Positions 34,020 to 44,730 of a stretch of DNA of 64,000 bases are shown piece after piece. Source of the DNA: Massospora cicadina (lineage: Eukaryota > Entomophthoromycota > Entomophthoromycetes > Entomophthorales > Entomophthoraceae); the NCBI GenBank assembly GCA_022478985.1, contig JAKSZP010002658.1:1-64000 (forward strand), written 5' to 3'. The position numbers were made by a program, and so were the translations under genes. A model generated the notes under the pieces. It did not search any database and was not told where the DNA came from. It worked only from the letters and a program-made list of their open reading frames with translations. Numbering within the stretch: the first letter of the stretch is position 1; every line of letters begins with the position of its first letter.

Positions 34020-35229
34020 TTGAGTGTCTTGAGTCAACTTTCAGGGCTCAGTTTGAATCTCAGGAGTTTTCACCTCCCATCACTTAGGCTGGCCAATTAG
34101 ATCATGCAATTGGTATTCTATGGGGGTTAAGGCATCCAGCACTGGAATCCTTTAAAGACCACTGACACACTGATGAGTTGCTCTTACGTTATGACAATTG
34201 TTTAATTCAAGACCTGAAGCCTTAGGGCCCATGTTGTTAAGTGTTTGTCCCTGTCCCTCATCTGCTGCAGCCATCAGAGTAAAGAATGGTCAGTGATTAT
34301 AGTGAAATGGGCGCCATATAGGTGGGCTGAAAATGCTTGATTACTAATAAAACAGTCAGGTATTTGCATTCAGTAAAGCTATGATTTTGTTCAACCTTGC
34401 ATAGGCTCTTGTTAAATTAATTCACTTAGTGAAAGACCTGATTATCATCATGCAGAGTTAGGATGGCTCTAACTGCGACGTACTAGCATCAGTGAATATC
34501 AAAAAGTGTAAATCAAAACGTGGATAAACTAGATTAGTCTAGTACAAAGAGTTGTCTGCATCTTTTAAACGCCTGATCCTGTTTAGCAGCCACTAAAAAG
34601 GTAAAATCCTCTGTAGAAGGATGAGCTGGGGCTCGTCTAAGTCTTCAAACTGATGGATGAACTGATGATAATAAATTACTATGCCAAGGAAGAATTGAGT
34701 ATTTCTGAGGCTTTGAGGGTATTGACATCTTTTTAATGGCGGCGAATTTACCAGTATGAGTTAAATAACATCTTTTAAGGCCATAATTCTGAGGAATTTC
34801 ATTTCAGATTAAAAGTTGGAGCACTTCAAAGCTTGAGCTTTATTCAGGCCTTTCTAAGATGTTTAAAGACTTTGCAGAGATGTCCAAAATGCTGAAGGTT
34901 TGCAAACCGTCAGTGATATGCCAAGGTACACAGAAAACAGGATAGCTTTAAGTCCTCCTAGGATACCGTCCATGACGCGTTGGAAGTTGGTGGACACATT
35001 GCAAAGTCCTAGCATCCATATTGGCTCGAATAAACCCTCATTGGCTATGAGCGCACATTTTGATTGATCTTTGGGGCTAAATCTACTTGCCAACATCCGC
35101 TAGTGGGATCCATAGCAGCAAACTTGTGACTCAGAAAGCAAGCAGATAGAGTCATATGATCTTGGGAAAGGGGTAAATGCCCTTCTTAATAATGGAGTTA
35201 AGTCTTCAATAGTCCATCACTACATGATA
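34020..35229 (-). pseudogene. RT and RNase H (element E), left of D
   Basis: From the D boundary leftwards: VVMDY-RLNSIIKKGIYPFP (about 35229-35160), PKDQSKCALIANEGLFEPIWM (35075-35010), LGLCNVSTNFQRVMDGILGG, and a catalytic loop decayed to VYLGISL near 34910. RNase H is seen as HFTIITDHSLL and LQQMRDRDKHLTTWALRLQ at about 34320-34230. Frameshifts and stops are present. Confidence 0.8.
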
Positions 35230-35234
35230 ACTAC

Positions 35235-36390
35235 TGTTGGGATTTTTGCACATATTCCTAGCTGGCTAGATTACCATGGATCACTAGAGGATAATTCCCT
35301 AATGCGAAGTGAATTGGATATCAGTTGGCCCTGATTTTGGGGTAACTATGTTTGGGCGATTTTAGGTTATTCGCCTGGTCAGATCCATCGAGGATTGATC
35401 CAGAAGAATGCTTAAGATCATTTCAGACAGATTTGCCACTAAAATAGGGGCTTCTGATAATTGAATAAGTATCAGGTGTACCAAATGGGATTGGTTTGGT
35501 TTCATCACTGACAATTGATAAGTTAAGGAGTAAGTTGCAAGGTAAGTGATGCTGCCTGCAACTAGCAAATCAATAAGTTGGTTCACGACCTGCCTTAATG
35601 AGTAACAAGTCCCATTAGCTAATAAGATCTCTTGCCAAATATGGTTGGTTCATTTGGATTGAGAAGAAGACGTTAGGGACAAGTTTTCTAAATCTTTCCG
35701 TTTTAAGTCTCAAGGATGTCCAATTATGGAATCCTAGTCAGGATGGGAAAGACCATCTCTGCTGAGTTGAGGAAGGGTGATTCAACAGCAACGGCTGCTA
35801 TTTCATCAAGGAGGTGCAACTGAAGGTTGGGCGCCGAATTACCCATTATAAATTCCCTGGAATTCGCTAAAGAGTAATCAAAATTTTATAGATCATAATT
35901 TACCATATCACAAATTATCAGATCACTTTTACTAGACTATTAGCTTAGTAAACTTTATCAGAATCAATTCTGAGTTCTATTCTTTCTAAGGGATACTACA
36001 GATATGTGCAATAATTGGGAGACCTTTTTAAGATAAAAAGTAAGGATCTGAATGGGGATTCGGAAAAGAAGCTGAATCAAATCAGGGATTGCTGCCAACT
36101 GTGTGTCAATCCAGAGAAACTGTAAACAGGGATCTAAGAGTAGATTGAGTTAGGCGGTACAAGAGAAAAGTCCCTATTCAAGCCATCATAAGAATTTTGG
36201 GAGGAAAAACTGGCTGAGCGTTGGACCAAAATCTAATACTTACATTCAAATATGGATAATAGTCGCCATATTATCAAACGATTAGAGAACTATTATACAA
36301 CGCAAAGAATTGCACAAAACACAAACCTGTGGGAGATAATATTTATAGAGGTTATTTTCCAAAAATGATCAGGCAACCTATATCTTTGCA
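35235..36390 (+). repeat. 5' LTR of element D
   Basis: It begins TGTTGGGATTTTTGCAC and ends CTATATCTTTGCA. It matches 56152-57309 over its length. A 74-codon minus-strand frame (35586-35362) is partly preserved in the 3' LTR, but with stops. Confidence 0.85.
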
Positions 36391-36393
36391 AAG

Positions 36394-36411
36394 TGGTGCT
36401 CACTACAGGGG
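36394..36411 (+). promoter_or_regulatory. tRNA primer-binding site of element D
   Basis: TGGTGCTCACTACAGGGG starts three bases after the LTR end, matching the PBS of F (minus strand, 25519) and, with one change in the first eight bases, that of E. Confidence 0.75.
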
Positions 36412-36468
36412 TGTAGTTGAGAAAAAGAACTTAAAAGTGATGCCATATAAAGACGAGATAATAAAATA

Positions 36469-37850
36469 ATGGATGGAGTTGGCAACAATTAATCAGAACG
36501 CCCTGAACTCAGCGGATCATTGAAAATTTGCAGCCTTGGAAGAAAGATTTGCCAAAATGGAGGAAGGGTCGATAATGTCACAAGTTTTGAAAATGAGTTA
36601 CTTGGAAAATTAATTTCATTAAAGAATAAAGAAGGAGACTTAATTCAAGAAGTCTTGTTTCTGAAAACGGAGCGTGAAACAGATCAAGTTCAGTTAAGAG
36701 CATTCAGCGCTTACGTTGAGTAGCTGAAGAAACAGGTTGGGGAGTTGAAGACCCACAAATGTGAATGTTAGCCATATGTGGTAACTGATGCTGAAGAATG
36801 AACTCCCTGTAAAATAATTGGGAAGGTGAAAACTCAAGAAACATGCTGCCTGATTTACTGCTATTTTGGAGATGATGCCCAAAATTACTCCCAAAGTGAG
36901 CTGAGTAGCCAAAACCAGAGAGGTAGTTTAAAATTCCTTTGAGGAATTCATAGCGACAACAAAATTACTGACTTTCTATTGGGATAATGCCCCAGCGTTT
37001 TTCCAATTTTTTGATATGTCAATATATGGATATGGCAATTGTCAAAAGGCATTGACGGTGATGAATTGCCTAGATACCAATTGTCAAAACCTAATGTTAC
37101 CCTACCTGAAGGGACAACTGGTCATACGCAGAAGCCAAAGTGGCCATAATGAAGAATTTGGAAGCCTGACACACATGTCAAAGTGCAAACAAGAGTTTAT
37201 GACCATTCAATTCCATAAAGACGAATCCTTAGCAATCTTCACTGATTATTTCTACCAGGAAATGCAAATCTTAGTTGGAGCGAAGTTGCTTGATGATTTT
37301 GATACCAGAATTACATTACAAGTGGCCCTTTGTCCCTACCATGATTTGCACCAAGTGATGTCTTCCGTGTTCATGATGGAAATTAGTACCTCTCAGATAA
37401 TACAACTTGAAAATCTTGGGAGCAACCTTTTATGCCCCAAAGAAGTTTCAAGTCAAAACCCAGTACAAAGTTCAAATCCCACAAAGGGGATTGAGTGTGA
37501 TAAGGAGAAAAACAACCGAACTGTGCCAGGGAATAATCCCAAGGACTTCAAATGGATTAATAAGAAGGAGAAAGTCTGCTACTAATGCAGAGGAAAGGGA
37601 CATTTCGTTGTACATTGCAAAGAACCCAAGGATCAAATCAATGTGGTCCAAGCAAAAGAGTCTGCAACCTCAAGGGAGTTGGGAAAAGGGCCACAGCCTA
37701 GACGTGGAACAGTCTAGAGCTGTGGAGAAGCCTGTTCCCCCCAATATTATACACAAGGAGATTGACAGTGATATGGTTGTGGATGAAGACGTACATGATC
37801 AACTGTATCAAGTGGTCAATTTGGACATGAAAACATTAAAAAAGATCTGA
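36469..37850 (+). pseudogene. Gag (element D): coiled coil, capsid region, CCHC knuckle
   Basis: The N-terminal 90 or so residues look like a coiled coil (KFAALEERFAKMEEG, then GKLISLKNKEGDLIQEV and TERETDQVQLRAF) with one frame change. An open 189-codon capsid-like part follows (37016-37585: CKQEFMTIQFHKDESLAIF, FYQEMQILVGAKLLDDF). The knuckle VCY*CRGKGHFVVHC is CX2CX4HX4C with a single TAA where CAA (Gln) is expected, at about 37583. The tail is polar. Unlike E and F, no collagen-like stretch is present. Confidence 0.8.
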
Positions 37851-37949
37851 GGTGAAGGGGATTGACCCCGAGATAATCAAGAAAGTTGCCTGGATGTAAG
37901 ACCAACAACTAGCAGACAAGATTCGAGCTGCAGATAATACTGAAGAATT

Positions 37950-38283
37950 GACTGAAGTTTGATTTGATTTTACAAACCTTTTTTAATCCTCCTCAACACA
38001 ATAAAGGAATCGTTTTCTGATTTATCAGCGCAAATTATTCATACCCTCAATTCAGCTAATAATGCCACTCTAGACTCAGTAAATACTATATTACAATACT
38101 TAAAGTGTATATATATAGATATACTAGTGAATTGAGTGCAGGTGAGGGCAATTGTTGACAGCAGAGCGCCTATTAATATTCTCAACCAAGCTGGTGAAAA
38201 GGATGAAAGTCTCGCCTGACTTGGAACACAAGAAGGAGTATAACAGCTGGGCTGAATACCACATCATATGTGGAGCATATAGT
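37950..38283 (+). pseudogene. aspartic protease N-terminal part (element D)
   Basis: VRAIVDSRAPINILNQAG near 38150 is the active site, with D-S-G changed to D-S-R. The chain then reads into X2 at 38284. The rest of the domain resumes at 50784. Confidence 0.75.
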
Positions 38284-39652
38284 TGTAAGTCTCAGGGAGT
38301 GTCCTTTAGCTCTTGATCGAGCTATCTTTCCATTCCCAAATAAAAAGACACCAAAGAGGATGGTGGTACCCCTCATCACCCAGGGCAATCTCGCTCACGT
38401 AGTTGATGAGCGATGGGTGACAGCCCGTCCACTTCAGATATCACCCCCAATCCCCTCACTCACCTTGGCAGAACTGTTGCAGGGAATTAGTGAAATCTGC
38501 GCTGAGATTAACAAACTGAAATTGGTCAGATTTAATTTGGGTAGCAATCTGATGATGGCTGAAATTCGAATGACTGTAAAAGCATGAAGAATGAGATATT
38601 GGCTGGATCGCCCAACAGTTCCAATTTGATCCCTAAAACAGTAGAACAAATATTGGGCACTATTGATGAGGGTTTGAAGCCCTTTAATAGTAATTCAGGC
38701 GTTGCACCTGATGCACTACTGTTGACCAAACGAATGGTTAAATGACCAAGTGCGGGCAGGTTGGCCGCCCCAAACCCGTTCCCAACCAAATGGACCCATC
38801 CCTATATGGGATGGCCTTAAGGGATTCCCGCTGCTCGTCGGGCCAAACGCCATCATACTAACTGCCAGAAACATAGTCGAGCCTTGGTCCAGACGCTTGA
38901 GGTCAGACTGACAGAGACTTGGCCCGCTGCCAAATTTTGTGATGTCAGTTTTCAAAGAATAAACCTCCCCACTCCAAACCAATTCGCCAGTTAGGCTGAA
39001 TTTGTGGATCCTGACCGCGCCTTATCACTACCCAATCAATAACTACTTAATCAGTTGCAAGGCACTGAGAAAACTGTTGGTCAATTTTCTTACTTTCTTT
39101 TCCAAATAAAATTTTTATCAAAACCCAAATTTTTATTTTCTTCCTTTCTGACCACGTTCCAGATGGCATTTTCCTGGTGGTCCACCACTCTGCACTCTGG
39201 GTGGGCCTTACCAATTCTTTTGGTTACCATGGTTCCCTCCATTGCCAATTGATTTCAATGAGTCCTATATTTTTGGCTCTACAACCCAGTCCTCATGAAC
39301 TTTCAGCAACAATATACAGGGATCTTATGGCCCTATGTTTGACAACTAAAAGAGAAAATTCGCCTCTCTACCACCCCTGACAAAATGGCCTTAACAACTA
39401 AGAACCTCATAGAAACTATCACCGTAGTTTCCCCCCTGTTACTAGAACCCCAGGGTCTGGAGTATATAGTGTGGTTTACTGTCGGAATACTCCTAACATT
39501 GTCATTTTGTCACCATTGTGTGGTATCCTATTTCCTGGCTCCATATCAAGTCATACAGTTGGCAATGCCTTTGGCATTCTGGCTTGCTTTCTGGATGCTC
39601 ACACATTCCAACTAACAGGCTGGTCTAAACTTCTTCTGCCATTTCCATGACA
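38284..39652 (+). repeat. 5' LTR of X2
   Basis: It starts TGTAAGTCTC and ends TTTCCATGACA. U3 carries the Pol-extension frame, with one frameshift near 38550 relative to the 3' LTR, to the conserved TAG at 38992-38994. The TATA box is TACTTAAT (39043-39050), one change from the 3' LTR. The predicted mRNA start GTTGGTCAATT is at 39076-39086 and the first ATG at 39163. Confidence 0.9.
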
Positions 39653-40520
39653 TAATCAACCAACCAATACTTCCAGCCACTTCTGCCTTGATTTTCAAAT
39701 TTGGCACTGCAATGGTTACTCTCTACCAGATGAACGTGCAATCAGTTGTATGCTGTTTGTTACTTTTTTGGTCATTTTCTGACTTAGGGAGAAGCATCCG
39801 CTCTATTTTGAGAAATCTTCTTCAAGCCACCCAAGATGTGAAGACCGCATATCCTCCTATTTCCTCTGGTCTGGGGAAAAATCGAGTATCCCTTCCCAAA
39901 AGATCGCCAATCAGGTTCTCGATGCACTCACCAAAGTACAAATGTGCACAACAATAGCACTCAATAACGCTTCTGCAAGATCTCAGGTCCAACAAGGTCT
40001 CGCATTGTTAGATGCCATGGATGGTGATGCTCGTCGCTGGGTGAGAAGTCTTTTGCATTCCTCCACACAAAAGGGAGACCCTGCTTCCCTGATGGTTGTT
40101 GTATCGGCCGCCCTGAATCCCCTTGTGTCCCAATCAGACCATTTATTTAAACTGCTCTTTGCCATGGCCGAAGCCCCTAGTTTGACTTCTTTGATTTCTA
40201 CCTTTATGTGAATTGGCTCCCGCATCAGGACTATTATCAATATGCTTCAGGCAGTCTTTAGAGCTAGTTTGGATTCAGTTTCCGCTCACCATATGGTTTG
40301 GTCTACCACCCAAGGATCAATAAATCAAATAGGCGTCACCGCAACTATCAAAGCTTTGCCTCGCCACGTTTCCTCATATCATAAAGGGAATTTATGATAT
40401 GATTCCCCAAAAAAGATTTAGATGATGCCCCCAATACCAAAATAGTAGCGGATGTGGGCTCCAACTCTGCTGGAACCCTCAAGTCTGAGTTAGCATCCCA
40501 GAGTTAACTATTAATGATTC
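39163..40520 (+). pseudogene. X2 Gag-like frame starting in U5
   Basis: From the first ATG after the predicted mRNA start, one frame runs 490 nt to the LTR end and on into the body (FFCHFHDIINQPILPATSAL spans the junction). Interruptions are few: stops at NW*, FQ*V, YV*QL and HSN*QA. The 3' LTR has TGG or CGA at two of these, so the ancestral frame was open. The product has hydrophobic segments (GWALPILLVTMVPSIA; VWFTVGILLTLSF; LAMPLAFWLAFWMLTH), unusual for Gag. After a frame change near 39800 the chain continues (ALNNASARSQVQQGLALLDA, FKLLFAMAEAPSLTSLISTF). No CCHC knuckle is found. Confidence 0.65.
39654..39664 (+). promoter_or_regulatory. self-priming primer-binding site of X2
   Basis: AATCAACCAAC starts one base after the LTR end. 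It pairs with GTTGGTCAATT (39076-39086) at 9 of 11 positions. The two mismatches fall at adjacent sites; in X1 one of them is paired. Confidence 0.5.
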
Positions 40521-40689
40521 TGTTCAAGCCCAGACGAAGGAAATGATTTTCCAAGCCCTAGTACTCCCAATTTTCGCCCCAGCAAAGAACCCTGACCCTG
40601 GTCCCAACTCACCTATTATTTCTTCAGTCACCCATGAGTCAGTCATATCTCCAAATAAACAGAATTTTGCTTATTTCCTTGTACCTATG

Positions 40690-41050
40690 AGAATTAGCAT
40701 CAGTCCCCATCATGTCTCCTTTGAAGCTCTGGTGGATACCGGAGGCAGGGAACTTCATGAGTGTTGAGTTGGCACAACAACTGAAACTGGATATGGATGT
40801 GGGCTCCTCAGTAATGGTGGCCTCCTCTGCTTATCAGTCTTTGTATATTGTTCGTCGTCCAATATATTTCTCAATTCACCAATATACCTTCTGTGATTGT
40901 TTTTCAGCCATGCCAAACTTTGTGTTCCCAGTGATCTTGGGTGTGGGATGGTGGCGTTGACAACACGTGAGGATACATTTAAAATCTAATACATAGTCAT
41001 TTTCCAATGAAATTTTGGAGGGAGAGTTCCCTCTGATCAATACCCTCAAA
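40690..41050 (+). pseudogene. aspartic protease (X2)
   Basis: FEALVDTGG at about 40720-40745 is the active site. A one-base shift right after it moves the reading to GNFMSVELAQQLKLDMDVGS. VILGVGWWR near 40935 is the C-terminal block, followed by TGA where CGC or CGA (Arg) stands in X1. Confidence 0.75.
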
Positions 41051-41279
41051 AACCAAAGGAACCAGCTCCATCACCACCCTATTTACTTCCGCTGGCATTC
41101 TGGCCGAGTTTCCCTAAAACTTAATGCCATATTGCAGAATTTTTGACATGGAAAAGGCGGATCATTTGCCAAAACATACTAGGTACAATTGTGGATTTTG
41201 GACAATCGTGGAGTTGGTGAACATCAATTGCCCGTTTTATCCTCATACAGTGGAGGAAGAGGTTGCACTCAATACCTGA

Positions 41280-42480
41280 TTGGACGATATGTTGAAAAAA
41301 GGTTGGTTGTTTAAAGAAACTTCACCCATCACCTCCCTATTTTCTTTGCAAGAAAATAGGATGGATTGCTCCGCCCTTGCATGGATTATGGTCATCTGAA
41401 AAAAATAAGAGTTACAGATCCCTACTCATTGCCCCTGGAGCAGATAATCAGTCAGGCAATTGCCAAATCCCGAGTTTTTCCAAAACTTGACCTGATAAAC
41501 ACTTTTAACCAGATTCGAGTAATGGAAGGACAAGAATGGCTGACTGCAATCTGAATGAGGCGAGGTAATTTTAGTTTCGCGTAATGCCCTTCAGGTTGAA
41601 AAATGCTCCCGCTACATTTCAATGAATGATTGACAATGCATTAGGGGACCTCCAGTTCTCCTGTGCTATTGCATATATTGATGATATCCTAGTCCATTCC
41701 CCAACTCCTGAACAACACACTATCGACTTAGAAGCAATGGTGGTTGCTTTACATAAAGAAGGACCGTTCCTCAAAGCTTCCAAGAGCGAGTTTTATAAGG
41801 AAGAGGTTACATTTCTCAGAAACTTGGTGCTTAAAGAAGGTGTCGCCATCCCCCAATAAATTAGATGCAATCTGAGAATGGCCAACCCCAACTACACAGA
41901 AGCAACTTTGAAGCTTCTTGGGTACTATCATTTTTTTAAAGAAATTTTCCCCTGCACTTTCCCAGTTGGCCGCCCCGCTCCATCCCCTCACAGGGAAAAA
42001 CATACCGTTTTTTTGGACCCCCAAATGCCAGCAGGCGTTTGAATTGATCAAGGAGGTGTTCATGTCTCCTCCCATTTTGAAACATGCCATCCCACTAAAC
42101 CATATATCATCACATGTGATGATTCATCGGTAGCTGTTGGCGCAGTGCTGCTTCAGGACCACGATGGTCTTGAACATCCGGTCACTTATTTCTCCTGAAA
42201 ATTTACTGCTATGGAGTAGTCCTGGGCCATTTATGACAAGGAACTGGCTGCTGTTGCATGGGCATTAACTCATTGGCGGTACCTGTTGTAAGGTGCTCAT
42301 CATGAGTTAACAGTTTGCATGGATCACCAGGATCTCTTGTATTTTTGCAAACCCCAAAAATTGGCACACTGGCAAGCCCAAACCTATTGGGACCTGTGCA
42401 GTTTTAACTTCAATTATGAATTTATCAAAGATTCACTAAATGTCCTTCCCAATTTCCTAAGATGTAGTCCCGCTCACTGC
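41280..42480 (+). pseudogene. reverse transcriptase and RNase H (X2)
   Basis: RT blocks: CMDYGHLKKIRVTDPYSLPL (41375), VFPKLDLINTFNQIRVMEG (41480), VMPFRLKNAPATFQ (41580) and AYIDDILVHSP (41675, catalytic YIDD intact). The thumb follows (EEVTFLRNLVLKEG). RNase H covers KHTIPLNHISSHVMI near 42085 and the block from DGLEHPVTYFS near 42165 to TVCMDHQDLLYFCKP near 42310. Stops at 41552 (TGA), 41623 (TGA) and 41857 (TAA), plus frameshifts, inactivate it. Confidence 0.85.
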
Positions 42481-42589
42481 CCCTTAGAACCTGAGGAAGT
42501 GGATCTTGTTAATGTGATTCCTGCCACTCAAATTCTGTCAATCGTTCCCTCCATTGTTTCATCCACCGCGTTGTCATCTGACGATTCAT

Positions 42590-43700
42590 TATTGGCCCAG
42601 GTGTTAGCAGGTCATATGGCTTGCCCTGAGGGCGTGGAGTTGATTAAACACTTGACTCACTCGAGTCCCAAACACTCCCTAAATTCTTTAGAAGAAGGGC
42701 TCATTTACTTCTGTTCTAGTGTTTGGGTGCCCCCTCCTACCGCCTGAACGTATTCCACGCACACCATGATCCCCCACAGTCAGACACACTGGTAACAAAA
42801 AATGCATCGACCTGATCAAGTGAACCTTTGATTGGGCAGGACTAACAAAGAGGTTCCAGCTTGGACCGCCAATTGTGTTACTTGCGCTTGGGCCAAGTCA
42901 GGCTGCTCCGGAATAAATGATCTTCTGCACCCTTCACAACAGGCGGAAGGTCCATGGACCTCGGTGTCCCTAGATTTTATTGTCAATCTCCCCTGCTCTA
43001 ATGGGTTCACTCCGGTGATGGTAGTGGTGGATTGCTTTACCAAATTTTCCCTGTGTATCCCTTGTACTTCTGTGATTACATCAGATGAAACTGCCCGTCT
43101 GACTGTTTGACATGTGTTTTTGATGTTCAGTCTTCCCCAGGAAATTGTGAGTGACCAGGGCACCCAGTTTACCACCCAGTTTTGGAGTGAACTCTTGTCA
43201 ATCATTAAGATAACCCCCTGTTGATCCACGGCATATCACCCCCAGTCCAATGGTCAGACCAAGCGGGTTAACCAAGTTCTCGAACAGTACCTGCGTTGCT
43301 ATGCTGTAGCAGCACAGGATACTTTGGCTGATGACTTGCCTCTTGCCCAATTTGCATACAATAATGGGACTCACACATCCACGGGTTTTCACCATATGAA
43401 GCAATGTTGGGATATAACCCATCATTTTCAGTCAGAGAATGCTTGTGACCAGAAGTTCAAGCTGCCGCAGATCATGCTGCCATATTCAATTGACCCAAAC
43501 TTTAGTGCAGGAACACCTCACTAAAGCCATCGTCAACTATAAGCGATTCACAGATTGTAAGCGCCTTCTGGGTCATGACTTTATGGTGAGTTCTTACATC
43601 ATGCTAGATACTCGCCATTTGCAAATCAAAACCCCTTCCCACAAATTTACCAGCAAGCGTTCAGGTCCTCACTTAGTGGAGGAGGTACAGGGTAATGGAG
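42590..43700 (+). pseudogene. integrase core (X2)
   Basis: The zinc-binding region is seen near 42700-42900 (SLEEGLIYFCSSVWVPP, then VTCAWAKSG). The core has GPWTSVSLDFIVNLPCSNGF (first Asp, near 42980), QEIVSDQGTQFTTQFWSELL (second Asp, near 43145) and SNGQTKRVNQVLEQYL (near 43250), where the catalytic Glu is Lys. X1 keeps Glu at this site. A TGA at about 43108 sits where CGA (Arg) would fit. Confidence 0.85.
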
Positions 43701-44109
43701 CATTTCATCTGAAGCTTCCCGCGCATTGGAAGCAACACCCAGTTCTCCATGTATCCCAGCTGTCGCCCTTCAAGGGCGTAATTCCCACAGACCCAGAACC
43801 AATCATCATCAATAATGAGGAAGAAGCTGAAGTGAAGGCCATCCTGGCATCTTGGAAGTCATGACGATCAGTCCAATATCTTGGCTGGAAAGGATATCCA
43901 GATTACAAAAACAGTTGGGTCAAGGCGCACAATTGCGCAAATTGCATGGCTCTGGTTGACGCTTTCCACACATCCCACCCTGAGGCTCCCCACCTGCTTC
44001 AGAAGATCGCGACGATCATGGCTAACAAGTTACCCAAAGCGCATAAGAATGTGGCTCTGGTGCAGTTTCCCGGTGGGGGTGACATTCCTTTGGAAAAAGG
44101 AAAGGGTAA
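43700..44109 (+). pseudogene. integrase C-terminus and chromodomain (X2)
   Basis: HWKQHPVLHVSQLSPFKG (43727) is the standard integrase tail. The chromodomain follows (EEEAEVKAILASWKS, TGA at 43862, then RSVQYL, GWKGYPDYKNSWVKA, HNCANCMALVDAF), with the aromatic and GYP residues typical of the fold. The frame then continues open (IATIMANKLPKAHKNVALV) through the polypurine tract and into the 3' LTR. Confidence 0.85.
44092..44106 (+). promoter_or_regulatory. polypurine tract of X2
   Basis: GGAAAAAGGAAAGGG lies three bases before the 3' LTR. It would prime plus-strand DNA synthesis. It is simultaneously part of the Pol frame (PLEKGKGN). Confidence 0.7.
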
Positions 44110-44430
44110 TGTAAGTCTCAGGGAGTGTCCTTTGGCTCTTGACTGAGCTATCTTTCCGTTCCCAAATAAAAAGACACCGAAGAGGATGGTGGTACCCCTC
44201 TTCACCCAAGGCGATCTCGCTCAAATAGTTGATGAGCGATGGGTGACAGCCCGTCTGCTTCAGATCCCACCCCCAATTCCCTCACTCACCTCAGCAGAAC
44301 TGTTGCAGGGAATTAGTGAAATCTGCGCCGAGATTATTGAACTGACATTGGTCAGATCTAATTTGGGTGGCAATCTGGCTGATGGCCAAAATTTGAATGG
44401 ATGTAAAAGCATGAAGGATGAGATATTGGC
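44110..44430 (+). repeat. 3' LTR of X2, first part (U3)
   Basis: It starts TGTAAGTCTC and is cut by LINE2 after ATATTGGC. One frame, continuous with integrase and chromodomain, is open across it except for one TGA (44144-44146). The 5' LTR has CGA at that codon (38318-38320). Confidence 0.9.
44414..44430 (+). repeat. target-site duplication of LINE2, left copy
   Basis: AAGGATGAGATATTGGC here and AAGAATGAGATATTGGC at 49712-49728 differ at one base. The uninterrupted 5' LTR has AAGAATGAGATATTGGC (from about 38587). Confidence 0.85.
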
Positions 44431-44730
44431 ACTGTTACTTTTCTTTCTCGTTGCAAACACTTTTGCAACCTATTCAATTCAAGACTAAATCTAGTTTGAT
44501 AATCTCACAGAGGAGATTAGTCTGCGCCCATGTCTGGGAGCAGTTGGGCAAGCAAGGTAAGATGAGCAAGCGGAAGGCCCGCGGCCTCCAACGTTCAAAA
44601 ACGCCCCGGAGAATCTGGCGGAATAGACAAAAATCTTAAAAAACTGGTGGTCACAATTTCCCCAGAGATACTCGCGTGGCAAGCACGATGCAACCAGTAG
44701 ATCAACACGCCACACTCCCAGCCACTTTCG

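Noticed and set aside
35362..35586. Antisense gene inside the D LTR
   Set aside because: The frame is recognisable in the 3' LTR but with several stops and without clear third-position bias, so I do not support it as a gene.
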